Shown here: one piece after another, positions 1 through 8,205 of the stretch
Layout: each line of letters starts with the position of its first letter
How positions within the stretch are numbered: position 1 is the first letter of the stretch
Assembly (NCBI GenBank): GCA_017609225.1
Contig: JAFCEK010000006.1
Span: 1 to 31,932, forward strand
Reading direction: 5' to 3'
Source: Candidatus Aenigmatarchaeota archaeon
GTDB lineage: Archaea > Aenigmatarchaeota > Aenigmatarchaeia > QMZP01
Length of the DNA stretch: 31,932 nucleotides
Program-made: the position numbers and the translations under genes
The notes under the pieces: model-generated
The model's input: the letters and a program-made list of their open reading frames with translations, nothing else
Told to the model about the DNA's origin: nothing
The model's database searches: none

Positions 1-50
1 AAATGCAATGCCTTTTTTGATTAATATGATGAACTATTTAAGGGATAAAT

Positions 51-980
51 ATGGAGATTAAAACAGAAAAAGGATTTATTTTGCTCAGAAACGGCAGGGG
101 GCCTGTTTATGTTGCTCTGCATGCCGGGCCAAGCCTTTTTGATAGTGGAGCTACAAGAGACACAGGAGCAGACAAAATAGCAAGCCTTTGCTGGGAGAAA
201 ACAGGCGGTTCACTGGTTCTCTTCACCCTTCCAAGGGACCAGAGCATAGGAATTGACTCCAACAGGGATATCCCGGCAGAAAAAGAGTCAATGAATACAG
301 CACAGAAAAAAAACATCAAATTCCTGAACAGATACGGCTGGATTGCCCTGTCATCTGCTGATTACAAGAAAAGGAAAAAAATATACGAAAATTTCTGGAA
401 AACAGTAGCAGGTCTCGGAGAAAAGTTTTTCCTTTTTCATACAGAGGACTCCAGGCTTTCAAACTTTCCCAGCATCCTGGACCTGATAACATTTGATTAT
501 AAGGGTGTAAAAAAGGAGTTAATTGAAAAAGCGGTTGACGCCCTCAATTCAAAATACAGGGGCTTCTTCAGCAAAATAAACAAATTTTACAGAAAAAGGA
601 TTGTTTTTGAAAACATAATGGATGCTGAAAAAACAGTTTCCCGAAACACGCCCGTAAGGAAAGAGCTTTTCCGGAAGGAGCTGGCAAAAATAAGCAGGTT
701 TGCAGGAAAGGAATTTGCCAGGAAGCTGGAAATGAATGCAGATACAAAAAATTTCATAGCTGCTGTGAAATATGCGGTAAAAAACGGGCCAATGCCTGTA
801 ATTACGATTGAGCAGAATTTTTCAGGGAAAAAGGCAATTGCGCCCAAAAAATTCCTTCTTGGGAGGGGCACTGTTCTTGAGCTGGAGATAAACAAGTTTA
901 TGTGCGAGTATTTCCCCCAGAAAACCGCTGATATAATACTGGATTTGATAGGGTTGCTGGAGCAGTATGAAAATAAATAA
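51..980 (+). CDS. N-formylglutamate amidohydrolase-like protein
   Basis: This 309-residue protein resembles the N-formylglutamate amidohydrolase (FGase) fold, a zinc amidohydrolase family. The visible support is near the N-terminus: His24 in an HAGP motif, an RDTGAD segment at residues 36-41, and a PRDQSIGIDSNR segment at 61-72 that resembles the family's conserved Asp-x-Asn-Arg motif. The rest is Lys-rich and not recognisable. The ATG at 51 follows an AT-rich stretch with no Shine-Dalgarno site. The 3' end overlaps the next gene, an ATP-grasp ligase, by 14 bases, so the two are probably cotranscribed and translationally coupled. FGase-like proteins beside ATP-grasp ligases suggest amide-bond making and breaking, but that is inference. 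The substrate is unknown. Confidence 0.6.
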   Translation: MEIKTEKGFILLRNGRGPVYVALHAGPSLFDSGATRDTGADKIASLCWEKTGGSLVLFTLPRDQSIGIDSNRDIPAEKESMNTAQKKNIKFLNRYGWIALSSADYKKRKKIYENFWKTVAGLGEKFFLFHTEDSRLSNFPSILDLITFDYKGVKKELIEKAVDALNSKYRGFFSKINKFYRKRIVFENIMDAEKTVSRNTPVRKELFRKELAKISRFAGKEFARKLEMNADTKNFIAAVKYAVKNGPMPVITIEQNFSGKKAIAPKKFLLGRGTVLELEINKFMCEYFPQKTADIILDLIGLLEQYENK

Positions 981-2370
981 CATCATGGATATCAGGAGGC
1001 TGTTCAGCAAAATAAAGAATCCTGTAATAGGGATAGGTGTAACAGCATTCAACAGGCTGGGGCCGGAAAACTTTGTTAAAAACTACAGGATAATATGCCT
1101 CAAAAACAGCAGGGAAATTGCATATATAGAGAGGAATGTTGATGTGTTCTGCCTGGGAAAATCTGAAAAAACCGAAGGCATGAGAAAGAATTCCATGACT
1201 GTGCTGGAGAGCCGGAAAGTGAAAAAAACCATAAATGCCATAAAGGGGGAAAAATACCTGCTTTTCTACAGGCTGGATAAGGAAATAGAAAAAATATGCA
1301 GGCAGAATTCCTGGAATATAATAGGCAACCCTTCCTCTGTATGGCTGGAGGACAAGATTTTTTTCAGGAATATGCTGAAAAAATGCAAACTAAAGAGAAT
1401 TCCGGGGAAAGTTGAAAACACTGACAGGCTGGATTATGGCAGACTGAAAGAAAAATACGGAAAGTTCGTAATACAGCTGAAGAGAGAAAGCGGAGGCAAG
1501 GGAACATTTTTCATCAGTTCGGAAGTGGATTTTGACAAAGCAATGAAGAACATAAGATACAAGAAAGAAAAAAGGGCTCTGGTTGCAAAGTTCATAGAAG
1601 GCCCGTCACCAAGCATTACAGGCTGTGTTACAAGGCATGGCATACTGTGCACAGGCCTCCAGTACCAGATTACTGACATCCCGGAATGCGTTAGCCCGAA
1701 AAAGGGCTCCGGTGCATTTGCAGGCCATGACTGGACAGGTTCAGATGATTTTTCAGAAAAGGTAAAAAGGCAGGCATACCAGTACGCGGAAAAGATTGGA
1801 AAATATTTGAAGCGTATTGGTTATAAGGGAATATTCGGGCTTGACATGGTTTTGGACAGGAATGAGGAACAGCTCTATGCTGTTGAATGCAACCCGAGGC
1901 TTCTGGGCTCTTTCCCTCCGCTCACAATGAGCCAGATAATGAACTCAGAAATTCCTGTCATCGCATTCCATATACTCGAATTTATGGATATTGAGTATGA
2001 AATTGATCTGGAGACAATAAATAGAATGCTTAAAAAACCAAAGCTGGGGGCACAGCTTATTCTGCACAATACCTCTGGCTGCAATGCAAGAAACAGGGGT
2101 GAGATAATGGCTGGTGTTTATGAGCTCATGAACGGAAAGCTGGAATTCAAAAGGTCAGGGTATGACTTGAAGGATTTGAAAACACATGAGGAATTCATAA
2201 TATCAGACGGCGTCCCGTTCAGGAACACTTTATTCAGGGAAAATGAAAGGGTTTTGAGGCTGCTGACTCTGCACCCGGTTCTTGACAAAAAAACATGGAA
2301 GCTGAATCACTGGGCAGGGGAAAGGGTAAATGCTGTAAAAAAGGCTTTAAATTTTGAAAAACTGGCGTGA
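967..2370 (+). CDS. ATP-grasp domain ligase
   Basis: A 467-residue ATP-grasp enzyme; the family joins a carboxylate to an amine or thiol through an acyl-phosphate. The nucleotide-binding part shows KFVIQLKRESGGKG (Gly-Gly-Lys-Gly at 176-179). The metal-binding end shows VECNPR at 306-311, with Glu307 and Asn309 as the expected Mg ligands. Roughly 150 residues follow the catalytic core, and the last 100 are not recognisable. The sequence resembles the carbamoyl-phosphate-synthase/biotin-carboxylase branch more than RimK. It overlaps the FGase-like gene upstream and lies 52 bases before a second ATP-grasp gene. The substrate cannot be told from sequence. Confidence 0.8.
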   Translation: MKINNIMDIRRLFSKIKNPVIGIGVTAFNRLGPENFVKNYRIICLKNSREIAYIERNVDVFCLGKSEKTEGMRKNSMTVLESRKVKKTINAIKGEKYLLFYRLDKEIEKICRQNSWNIIGNPSSVWLEDKIFFRNMLKKCKLKRIPGKVENTDRLDYGRLKEKYGKFVIQLKRESGGKGTFFISSEVDFDKAMKNIRYKKEKRALVAKFIEGPSPSITGCVTRHGILCTGLQYQITDIPECVSPKKGSGAFAGHDWTGSDDFSEKVKRQAYQYAEKIGKYLKRIGYKGIFGLDMVLDRNEEQLYAVECNPRLLGSFPPLTMSQIMNSEIPVIAFHILEFMDIEYEIDLETINRMLKKPKLGAQLILHNTSGCNARNRGEIMAGVYELMNGKLEFKRSGYDLKDLKTHEEFIISDGVPFRNTLFRENERVLRLLTLHPVLDKKTWKLNHWAGERVNAVKKALNFEKLA

Positions 2371-2422
2371 TGCCTGCAAATCATAATGTTAACTTTTATC
2401 TTAACAAAACAAAACATTAATT

Positions 2423-3340
2423 ATGATAAGGGTTGGAGTGATACATTGCTGGATCAGATACAACAAAAAGAGTCCCTTAAAAATTGAAAAATACAACATC
2501 CCGTACCAGCATTTTTCTAAATATGCAAAAAGCATGGGAATGCTGGTTTTTCTTGGCAGGGTTAAGGATTATGACAAAAAAAGAGGCATACTAAAGAATG
2601 CAATGTTTTTTGATTCAGAATGGCAGATAAAAAGAAACGTGAAGATAGATATACTTTTTAAAAGAACCCCGTTTGATCCTGGCAAGGCTGTGCCTGCAGT
2701 GAATAATCCTGCATTTTCCGGAATTGCAAACAACAAGTCCTGGGTGTACAGAACATTCAAAAACATAACCCCGAGGTCATTTGTTGTAAACAGCAGCAGG
2801 GAGATGAAAAGACTGCTGCCAAAGATAAGGACAAAAAAAATTGTTTTCAAGCCTGTTCGTGGCTCTGATGGCATAGGGATAAAAATAACAGAAAAACCAC
2901 CAAAAATCATAGGTAAAGGGAATATAATGCAGGAGTTTGTGGAATCAAAAGATATGCCTAAATGGGGGATTAAAAAAAGGGCATGGGATTTGAGGGTAAC
3001 AGTGATTGACGGAAAGATAATTGACAGTTATATAAGAATTGCGAAAAGGGGCTGCCTTTTGAGCAATGTTTATCAGGGAGGAAAAATGAGGTTTATCAGA
3101 AACAAAGAAATACCCAGGCATGTGAGAGACAGGGTAAAACTGATTGACAGCAAGTTCAGAAAATTCGGCCACAGGATTTATTCTGCTGATTTTATCATTG
3201 ACCCGGAAAACAGGCCATGGCTGATAGAAATAAATACCGCACCCGGCATATACTATCCTGACAGGGAGAAAGAAAGGGTATTTTACACAGCGATTCTAAA
3301 AACCATAAAGGCAGTTTATCTGGAATCATTAAAGCGGTGA
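2423..3340 (+). CDS. RimK-like ATP-grasp protein
   Basis: A 305-residue protein with a RimK/glutathione-synthetase type ATP-grasp fold. Visible motifs are VFKPVRGSDGIG at 141-152 (Lys143 and the glycine-rich loop), RAWDLRVTVIDGKI in the middle strand, and LIEINTAPG at 267-275, with Glu269 and Asn271 as Mg ligands. The N-terminal 100 residues would form the pre-ATP-grasp domain. A TATA-like stretch in the 52-base gap suggests its own leaderless start at ATG 2423. As the second ATP-grasp enzyme in a row, it may act with the preceding ligase on one product; this is inference. The amino-acid or peptide substrate is unknown. Confidence 0.8.
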   Translation: MIRVGVIHCWIRYNKKSPLKIEKYNIPYQHFSKYAKSMGMLVFLGRVKDYDKKRGILKNAMFFDSEWQIKRNVKIDILFKRTPFDPGKAVPAVNNPAFSGIANNKSWVYRTFKNITPRSFVVNSSREMKRLLPKIRTKKIVFKPVRGSDGIGIKITEKPPKIIGKGNIMQEFVESKDMPKWGIKKRAWDLRVTVIDGKIIDSYIRIAKRGCLLSNVYQGGKMRFIRNKEIPRHVRDRVKLIDSKFRKFGHRIYSADFIIDPENRPWLIEINTAPGIYYPDREKERVFYTAILKTIKAVYLESLKR

Positions 3341-3400
3341 TAACCTTTTTAAGTTTTTGCAGCAAATATTTAATAGTTTTAAAAATTATCAAATGGTAAT

Positions 3401-5056
3401 ATGCCCGGGAGAAGGAAAAAGGCAAAGATGCCGAAAAGAGAGGAAAAAATGGTCTGGGAGGTTGGAGAAACGCATATAAGGAACACTGCCAGCCTCTGCC
3501 CGAAATGCCTCAAGACAATTCCTGCAGAGATTTTTGAAAGGGACAGAAAAATCTGGATAAGAAAGAAATGCAAAAAACATGGGAAGTTTGAGGACCTGTA
3601 CTGGGGCAGCTCTGAAATGTACAAAAAGGCAGAGAGGTTTGCGCATGACGGAAGGGGCGTCTGGAATCCAAACGTGAAAAAGCAGAACCCTGAATGCCCA
3701 AAAGACTGCGGGCTGTGCAGGCTTCACAAAAGCCATACTGCACTTGCCAACATTGCCCTTACCACAAGATGTGATTTGAGGTGCTGGTACTGCTTCTTTT
3801 ATGCAGAAAGGCTGGGATATGTGTATGAACCCGGGCTCGGGCAGATAAGGCAGATGCTTTACACGCTGAAGAATGAGAGACCTGTGCCATGCAATGCTGT
3901 TCAGCTTACAGGAGGAGAGCCAACCCTGAGGCCTGACCTGATTGAAATAATAAGAGTGTGCAAAGAGGAGGGTTTTGACCATGTCCAGCTCAACACAAAC
4001 GGGATAAGGATTTCAAAAGACCTGGAATTCACACAGAAAATAAGGGAAGCAGGGGTTAACACACTGTACCTGAGCTTTGATGGCCTCACCCCAAAAACCA
4101 ACCCAAAAAACCACTGGGAGATTCCGGGTGTCTTTGAAAACTGCAGGAAGACCGGGCTTGGCGTGGTTCTGGTTCCCACAGTAATAAACGGCGTGAATGA
4201 CCATGAGCTTGGAGATATCATAAAGTTCGGGTTTAAAAATATTGATGTTGTGCGCTCTGTTAATTTCCAGCCGGTTTCCCTGGTTGGCATGATGCCGCAA
4301 AAGGAAAGGGAAAAGCACAGAATAACAATCCCTGATGTGATTGAGCGCCTCTGGGAGCAGACAAACGGGCAGATAGAGCCTGAGGATTTTTATCCTGTTC
4401 CCACTCTCGCAAACCTGACAAGGCTTGTAGAGGCAATGACAGGCAAGCCCGAATATGACCTTTCTTCTCATTTTGCATGCGGCATGGCAACATATGTTTT
4501 CAGGAATGAGCAGGGCAGAATGGTTCCTGTAACAAGGTTTATTGATGTTGAGGGGCTGCTTGAATATTTCAAAGAAAAGGCAGAGGAGATAGAAGGGGGA
4601 AAAAGCAAATACATTGCCTCTCTGGGGCTTCTCAGGAATATTGGAAGGTTTATTGACAAGGAAAAATCACCGAAGGGCTTCGGGGTTGGCAGGATACTGT
4701 ACAATGCCATCGTGAAGCATAACTACAACGCGCTTGGCAAGTTCCATGAGAAATCGCTGTTTATAGGCATGATGCACTTCATGGACCTCTACAATTATGA
4801 TATTGAAAGGGTTAAGCGGTGCTGCATACATTATGCAATGACAGACGGGAGGATTATTCCGTTCTGCGCATTCAATGTGATACCCCAGTGGTACAGGGAC
4901 AAAACACAGAAGCAGCAGGGCATACCCATAAAAACCTGGGAAAGGGAAACAAAAAGGCAGATCCAGGATGACCTGTACAAAAGAAAAATAAAGGAGCTGG
5001 AGAGTTCGGCGCTGTACAAAAAAACATACAGGGGATTCCTGAAACCGAAAAGATAG
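3401..5056 (+). CDS. Radical SAM enzyme of the MJ0619 / tetraether lipid synthase type
   Basis: A 551-residue radical SAM protein. The SAM-cluster motif is C124-x3-C128-x2-C131, followed by a GGEPTLRPDL segment. Ahead of it lie a CPKC pair (33, 36), C57, and C99, C103 and C106, which match the cysteine-rich N-terminus of the MJ0619 family. Further cysteines at 360, 474, 475 and 489 could hold auxiliary clusters. Known members include Tes, which couples two C20 chains of archaeal ether lipids into tetraethers, but the family also contains uncharacterised and methylating members. The window also encodes EgsA and GGGP synthase, which fits a lipid role without proving it. The gene starts at the ATG after an AT-rich promoter-like stretch, with no clear Shine-Dalgarno site. 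Confidence 0.75.
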   Translation: MPGRRKKAKMPKREEKMVWEVGETHIRNTASLCPKCLKTIPAEIFERDRKIWIRKKCKKHGKFEDLYWGSSEMYKKAERFAHDGRGVWNPNVKKQNPECPKDCGLCRLHKSHTALANIALTTRCDLRCWYCFFYAERLGYVYEPGLGQIRQMLYTLKNERPVPCNAVQLTGGEPTLRPDLIEIIRVCKEEGFDHVQLNTNGIRISKDLEFTQKIREAGVNTLYLSFDGLTPKTNPKNHWEIPGVFENCRKTGLGVVLVPTVINGVNDHELGDIIKFGFKNIDVVRSVNFQPVSLVGMMPQKEREKHRITIPDVIERLWEQTNGQIEPEDFYPVPTLANLTRLVEAMTGKPEYDLSSHFACGMATYVFRNEQGRMVPVTRFIDVEGLLEYFKEKAEEIEGGKSKYIASLGLLRNIGRFIDKEKSPKGFGVGRILYNAIVKHNYNALGKFHEKSLFIGMMHFMDLYNYDIERVKRCCIHYAMTDGRIIPFCAFNVIPQWYRDKTQKQQGIPIKTWERETKRQIQDDLYKRKIKELESSALYKKTYRGFLKPKR

Positions 5057-5096
5057 CGGTCACAGCTTTTTATTTCAGCTCGGGAAATTATAATAC

Positions 5097-5291
5097 ATGT
5101 CAATAAGCAATATCAGGTTTTCTTTTGAGATTAACAAAAACAGGCCTGAAACTATTCTTGGGCAGCTGCAGGCAGCACTGAAATCCAGGCTGGGAAAAAA
5201 CCAGGTTCCCCTGAGGTATGCAATTGTTTCCGTTTCAGGCAGAAGGGCTGTGATTGAGGTGTCTGTGCTTGACAAAAAGGGGCTGATATAA
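5097..5291 (+). CDS. Small conserved-looking hypothetical protein
   Basis: A 64-residue protein I do not recognise. It starts with an amphipathic strand and helix (SISNIRFSFEINKNRPE) and ends in alternating hydrophobic residues, consistent with a small alpha/beta fold. No membrane segment or metal motif is seen. The stop codon lies two bases before the start of the DUF3326 gene, so the two are almost certainly one transcript. A role beside the DUF3326 protein is the only functional hint. Codon use matches its neighbours. Confidence 0.6.
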   Translation: MSISNIRFSFEINKNRPETILGQLQAALKSRLGKNQVPLRYAIVSVSGRRAVIEVSVLDKKGLI

Positions 5292-5293
5292 AT

Positions 5294-6355
5294 ATGCAGG
5301 ATGAGTTTATAGTTGTTCAGGTTGTGCCAACAGGCATTGGGGCATCTGTTGGCGGGTTTGTTGGGGATGCAACCCCGGCAACAAACCTGCTTGCAGGCAT
5401 AGCAGACAGGGTTATATCGCACCCGAATGTTGTGAACGGGGTTGTGCTTGATGTTGCAGGGGACAATGTCCTGTATGTTGAAGGCTTCATGCTGGACAGG
5501 TTCTTCAGGAATGAGATAGCGCTTCATGAGGTAAGGAAAAACAGGGTTGGTGTTGTGCTGGACTCTGGTGTCAGGGAAAGGGAAAGCATTGATAACGCAA
5601 TAAACACTATAAATGCCATAAGAACTGTAAAGGCTGTGGATATTGTTGATTATGCATTTACAGACAGCCCTGTCAATGGAAGGGCTGTGAAAACAAGGTC
5701 CGGGGCATTTACAGGGGAAATAAAAAACCCGAATGTTTTCCTGGAGCCATGCAGGAAGCTGATAAACAAGGGGGCAAGGGCTATTGCAGTTGCAACCCAG
5801 ATTGACATAGAGAAAAAAGACCTTAATCTTTATTTTAAGGGAAGGGGGCCAAACCCATACGGAGGAACAGAGGCATTAATAAGCCATGCAATAGGCTGGA
5901 GGTTCGGGATTCCTGCTGCGCATGCACCGCTTCTGACAAAAACCGAGATGAAGCATGAGATGATGGCCGGAGTGGTGGATCCAAGGGCTGGGGCAGAGGC
6001 CATAACATCTGCCTATCTGGGATGTGTTCTCCAGGGCCTGCACAGGGCGCCGCAGCCTGTGCCTTTTGGAAAAGCAAAAGAGAATGACATATGCATCAGG
6101 GATGTTTCAGCTGTTGTACTGCCTTATGACTGCCTTGGGGGCATTCCCGCGCTGGCAGCCCAGAAATACAAAATACCTGTTATTGCGGTTTCCGGGAATG
6201 AAACAGTGCTGAACGTGACAGCAAAAAAATTGGGCCTGAAAAATGTAATACATGCGGAAAATTATCTTGAGGCAGCAGGCATAGCAGCAGCCATGAAGGA
6301 GGGCATTGACTACAGAATGGTTACAAGGCCTGTAAAAAGGCTGCAAAGCATATGA
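5294..6355 (+). CDS. DUF3326 domain protein
   Basis: A 353-residue protein that matches what I recall of the DUF3326 family of archaea, cyanobacteria and plastids, whose function is not established. Supporting motifs are VVPTGIGASVGGFVGDATPA near the N-terminus, ISHPNVVNG at about 41-50, the glycine-rich GRGPNPYGGTEALISHA in the middle, and AVVLPYDCLGGIPALAA towards the C-terminus. The length fits the family. It is soluble, with no signal peptide. It follows the 64-residue gene with a two-base gap and is the last gene before the tRNA-like gene on the other strand. Confidence 0.75.
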   Translation: MQDEFIVVQVVPTGIGASVGGFVGDATPATNLLAGIADRVISHPNVVNGVVLDVAGDNVLYVEGFMLDRFFRNEIALHEVRKNRVGVVLDSGVRERESIDNAINTINAIRTVKAVDIVDYAFTDSPVNGRAVKTRSGAFTGEIKNPNVFLEPCRKLINKGARAIAVATQIDIEKKDLNLYFKGRGPNPYGGTEALISHAIGWRFGIPAAHAPLLTKTEMKHEMMAGVVDPRAGAEAITSAYLGCVLQGLHRAPQPVPFGKAKENDICIRDVSAVVLPYDCLGGIPALAAQKYKIPVIAVSGNETVLNVTAKKLGLKNVIHAENYLEAAGIAAAMKEGIDYRMVTRPVKRLQSI

Positions 6356-6369
6356 TTTTTTTGTATATA

Positions 6370-6509
6370 TGGGGGAGCCGAGAAAGCCAACAATGGCTGC
6401 TTTGTTAATCCGGTATTAGCAGCCAGGTTTTTGAACTCGGGTCGCCGACCTTTCCTGGCCTTTCTTTTTTTTTTTTTTTTGCACTGTAGCCAAACTAGAC
6501 CACTCCCCC
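6370..6509 (-). tRNA. tRNA-like gene with T-loop intron; anticodon not assignable
   Basis: On the minus strand a perfect 7-bp acceptor stem forms between 6509-6503 (GGGGGAG) and 6377-6371 (CTCCCCC), with discriminator A at 6370 and no CCA. An A-box-like TGGTCTAGTTTGG follows the 5' acceptor strand. The T-stem is perfect: CCGAG (6440-6436) with CTCGG (6382-6378). Its loop begins TTCAA and is interrupted by about 46 bases containing a 7-bp hairpin (TGGCTGC with GCAGCCA). Between the D and T arms sits a run of 16 A (6480-6465) and a GGCC-AGGAAA-GGTC helix whose loop has six bases and no U33. The D-stem pairs poorly. This may be a degenerate tRNA, one with a further intron, or one with an assembly error in the A run. 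Confidence 0.5.
6385..6430 (-). other. Putative T-loop intron of the tRNA-like gene
   Basis: These 46 bases split the T-loop of the tRNA-like gene after TTCAA, so that removing them leaves a 7-base loop TTCAATT closed by the CCGAG/CTCGG stem. The insert folds into a 7-bp stem with an 18-base loop. Exact ends are ambiguous by one or two bases, and a clean bulge-helix-bulge was not obvious. Confidence 0.5.
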
Positions 6510-6550
6510 AGTTGTATAGATATATATTCATTGAATATTAATATGGTTTT

Positions 6551-6811
6551 ATGAAAATCAGGGAAACAAGGGAAGGCATGCTGATTCAGATAAAGGTAAA
6601 GCCAGGCTCAAAAAGGGAAGGGGTTTTCAAGGATGTTCTGGAAGTGAAGGATAGGGCAGAGTCAGGCAGGGCCAACATGGCTGTACTGAAATTCCTAAAG
6701 AAACTCACAGGAAGGGAAGCTGTTATGGTTTCCGGCTTTAAATCAAGGGAAAAGCTAATATTAATAAGAAATGCATCAAAAAAGGATTTGCATATGCTGG
6801 CAGGTGCTTAA
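6551..6811 (+). CDS. DUF167 / YggU-family protein
   Basis: An 86-residue protein of the DUF167 (UPF0235, YggU) family. The match rests on the opening IQIKVKPGSKREGV, the central SGRANMAVLKFLKKLTG and the closing VSGFKSREKLILI, in the family order. Length fits the usual 80-110 residues. The fold is a small alpha/beta domain of unknown biochemical function. The stop codon is followed at once by the ATG of the PIN-domain gene, so the two are cotranscribed. Confidence 0.8.
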   Translation: MKIRETREGMLIQIKVKPGSKREGVFKDVLEVKDRAESGRANMAVLKFLKKLTGREAVMVSGFKSREKLILIRNASKKDLHMLAGA

Positions 6812-7222
6812 ATGTATGTCAAGGGACTGACAAGGATAGTGCTGGACACAAACCTGATAATTGCAGGCAGATACAATCCGGAATCTGCCTCCAGAAAAAT
6901 AATAGAGCTCTGCATTGAGGGAAGGTTTTTGCCTGTTTTTTCCGAGAAAACCAGGAGAGAGAACATGCACATCCTGGAAAAGGTAAAGCCCTCTGCTGAA
7001 TACCTGCAGAAGATAAAGCTTTTCTTTGCAAAGGCAATGTATGTGATGCCTGAAACAAGGATTGATATATGCTCTGACAAGTCAGACAACCTGTATTTTG
7101 AGGCAGCGCTGGCAGGAGGCGCAAAATACATAATAACAAATGACAGGCATCTGCTGGAGCATGACGGCTATATGGGCATAAGGGTCTTCAGGCCTGGTGA
7201 ATTTCTGAAAGAAATTTTATAA
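6812..7222 (+). CDS. PIN-domain nuclease (COG1569-like)
   Basis: A 136-residue PIN domain, a Mg-dependent RNase fold used by many toxins. The acidic residues are in place: Asp12 (VLDTNLI), Glu45, Asp92 in the SDKSDN segment and Asp111 in the ITNDRHLL motif. The spacing resembles COG1569, often annotated as toxin components. No antitoxin-like gene is adjacent: the upstream partner is a DUF167 protein, so a toxin role is doubtful. The gene begins directly after the preceding stop and its last six bases overlap the convergent DedA gene. Confidence 0.75.
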   Translation: MYVKGLTRIVLDTNLIIAGRYNPESASRKIIELCIEGRFLPVFSEKTRRENMHILEKVKPSAEYLQKIKLFFAKAMYVMPETRIDICSDKSDNLYFEAALAGGAKYIITNDRHLLEHDGYMGIRVFRPGEFLKEIL

Positions 7223-7705
7223 CCCCATTACCGCAAGAAACCAGGGCCCCAGAATGCTTCCTGCATATGCAGCTATAGTGAACTGAAGCAGCCTTCCGGG
7301 AATTGCAGCTGCCAGGAATTTTTTGAAGTCCAGCTCGAAAATCCCAGAGCACCAGGTAAACACCTTGAATGGTATCGGGGTGAACGCTGCAAGGAACACT
7401 GCCCAGGCGCCGTATTTTTCAAACCATTTCTCCACCCTTGGTATATGCCTGCTGAAGAACCTGTCAGCCACTGGCCTTCCAAGATGCCTGCCAAGAAGAT
7501 ATCCTATAACGCCGCCCAGAACAGAGCCTGTTGCTGCTATTATTACCATTACTGCAGGGTCCAGTCCCAGGGCTGTCATTGGTGCAATGAAAACAGCAGT
7601 TGGTACGGGAAAAATAAAGCTTTCCAGCACAGCTATAATAAATGCGCCCCAGAGCCCATATGCTGTTACAAACCCCTGCACAGCAGCAACAAACCAGCCT
7701 GCCAT
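7217..7705 (-). CDS. DedA/VTT-family membrane protein
   Basis: A 162-residue integral membrane protein of the DedA/SNARE-associated (VTT) type. It has four or five hydrophobic segments, a FPVPTAVFIAP re-entrant-like stretch near residues 32-42, a glycine-rich GYLLGRHLGR segment at about 68-77, and a second re-entrant AFTPIPFKVFTWCSG. Family members are linked to lipid scrambling and membrane homeostasis. At 162 residues it is shorter than most bacterial DedA proteins but complete. It is convergent with the PIN gene, overlapping it by six bases. Confidence 0.75.
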   Translation of the reverse strand: MAGWFVAAVQGFVTAYGLWGAFIIAVLESFIFPVPTAVFIAPMTALGLDPAVMVIIAATGSVLGGVIGYLLGRHLGRPVADRFFSRHIPRVEKWFEKYGAWAVFLAAFTPIPFKVFTWCSGIFELDFKKFLAAAIPGRLLQFTIAAYAGSILGPWFLAVMGL

Positions 7706-7801
7706 ACTAATAATTTGTCAGGCCTGAATAAAAATAAAAGCAACTTCTGTGCAGCCGGATCTGGCAAAGCTTTAAATATTTAACTGGCAAACAGGCAAAG
7801 G

Positions 7802-7809
7802 TTTATAAA
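7802..7809 (+). promoter_or_regulatory. TATA box for leaderless gene at 7832
   Basis: TTTATAAA-like box centred about 26 bases before ATG 7832. This spacing predicts transcription starting at or near the start codon, a pattern seen repeatedly in this part of the window. Confidence 0.5.
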
Positions 7810-7831
7810 GTTTAATAAAAAACAGAGCATT

Positions 7832-8164
7832 ATGAGTGGCAAGGTTGCTAAATACATAGTAAGGGCATTAACGCTTACAAATGAAATGGATATAACTTGT
7901 TATCCGGTCCTGGATGAAGACAGAAACGAAATTGCATATGAAAGGAGCGATATGGACTGGGCAGCTTTTTGTATTGTAGAGGATTGTTTAAGAAAACATG
8001 GTAAAGATACAGATATTGTGTTAGTAAGTCCTGGTGATTCAATGCTTCATATTTATCCTGAGGGTCATGGATTTTCTGAAAGAGGTTTAACCCAAGAAGA
8101 AATAAACGAATTTCATTCTAAAATTGACTTATGCAGAAGAAGAAAGATGGCAGAAGCTCTGTAA
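7832..8164 (+). CDS. Hypothetical protein
   Basis: A 110-residue soluble protein I do not recognise. It is acidic in the middle, with a hydrophobic stretch (KDTDIVLVSPGDSMLHIYP) and an amphipathic C-terminal helix with an RRRK cluster. No catalytic motif stands out. A TATA box at the right distance and no Shine-Dalgarno site suggest a leaderless monocistronic message. Codons are more AT-rich (TTA, GTA) than in the neighbouring housekeeping genes, which may indicate faster evolution or transfer. Confidence 0.55.
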   Translation: MSGKVAKYIVRALTLTNEMDITCYPVLDEDRNEIAYERSDMDWAAFCIVEDCLRKHGKDTDIVLVSPGDSMLHIYPEGHGFSERGLTQEEINEFHSKIDLCRRRKMAEAL

Positions 8165-8205
8165 GAGCCGAGTAGTTTATGCCTGTTGGCAACAAAAATT
8201 TCTCT

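Noticed and set aside
3389..3982. 197-codon open frame on the minus strand
   Set aside because: It lies opposite the radical SAM gene, has no family features and no initiation signal; it mirrors the codon bias of the true gene.
6461..6480. T-rich run on the plus strand as a terminator for the DUF3326 gene
   Set aside because: It lies inside the tRNA-like gene on the other strand; the perfect acceptor and T stems explain the surroundings better, although the run itself stays odd.
7323..7727. 134-codon plus-strand frame opposite the DedA gene
   Set aside because: The DedA protein has clear membrane topology and family motifs; the opposite frame has none.
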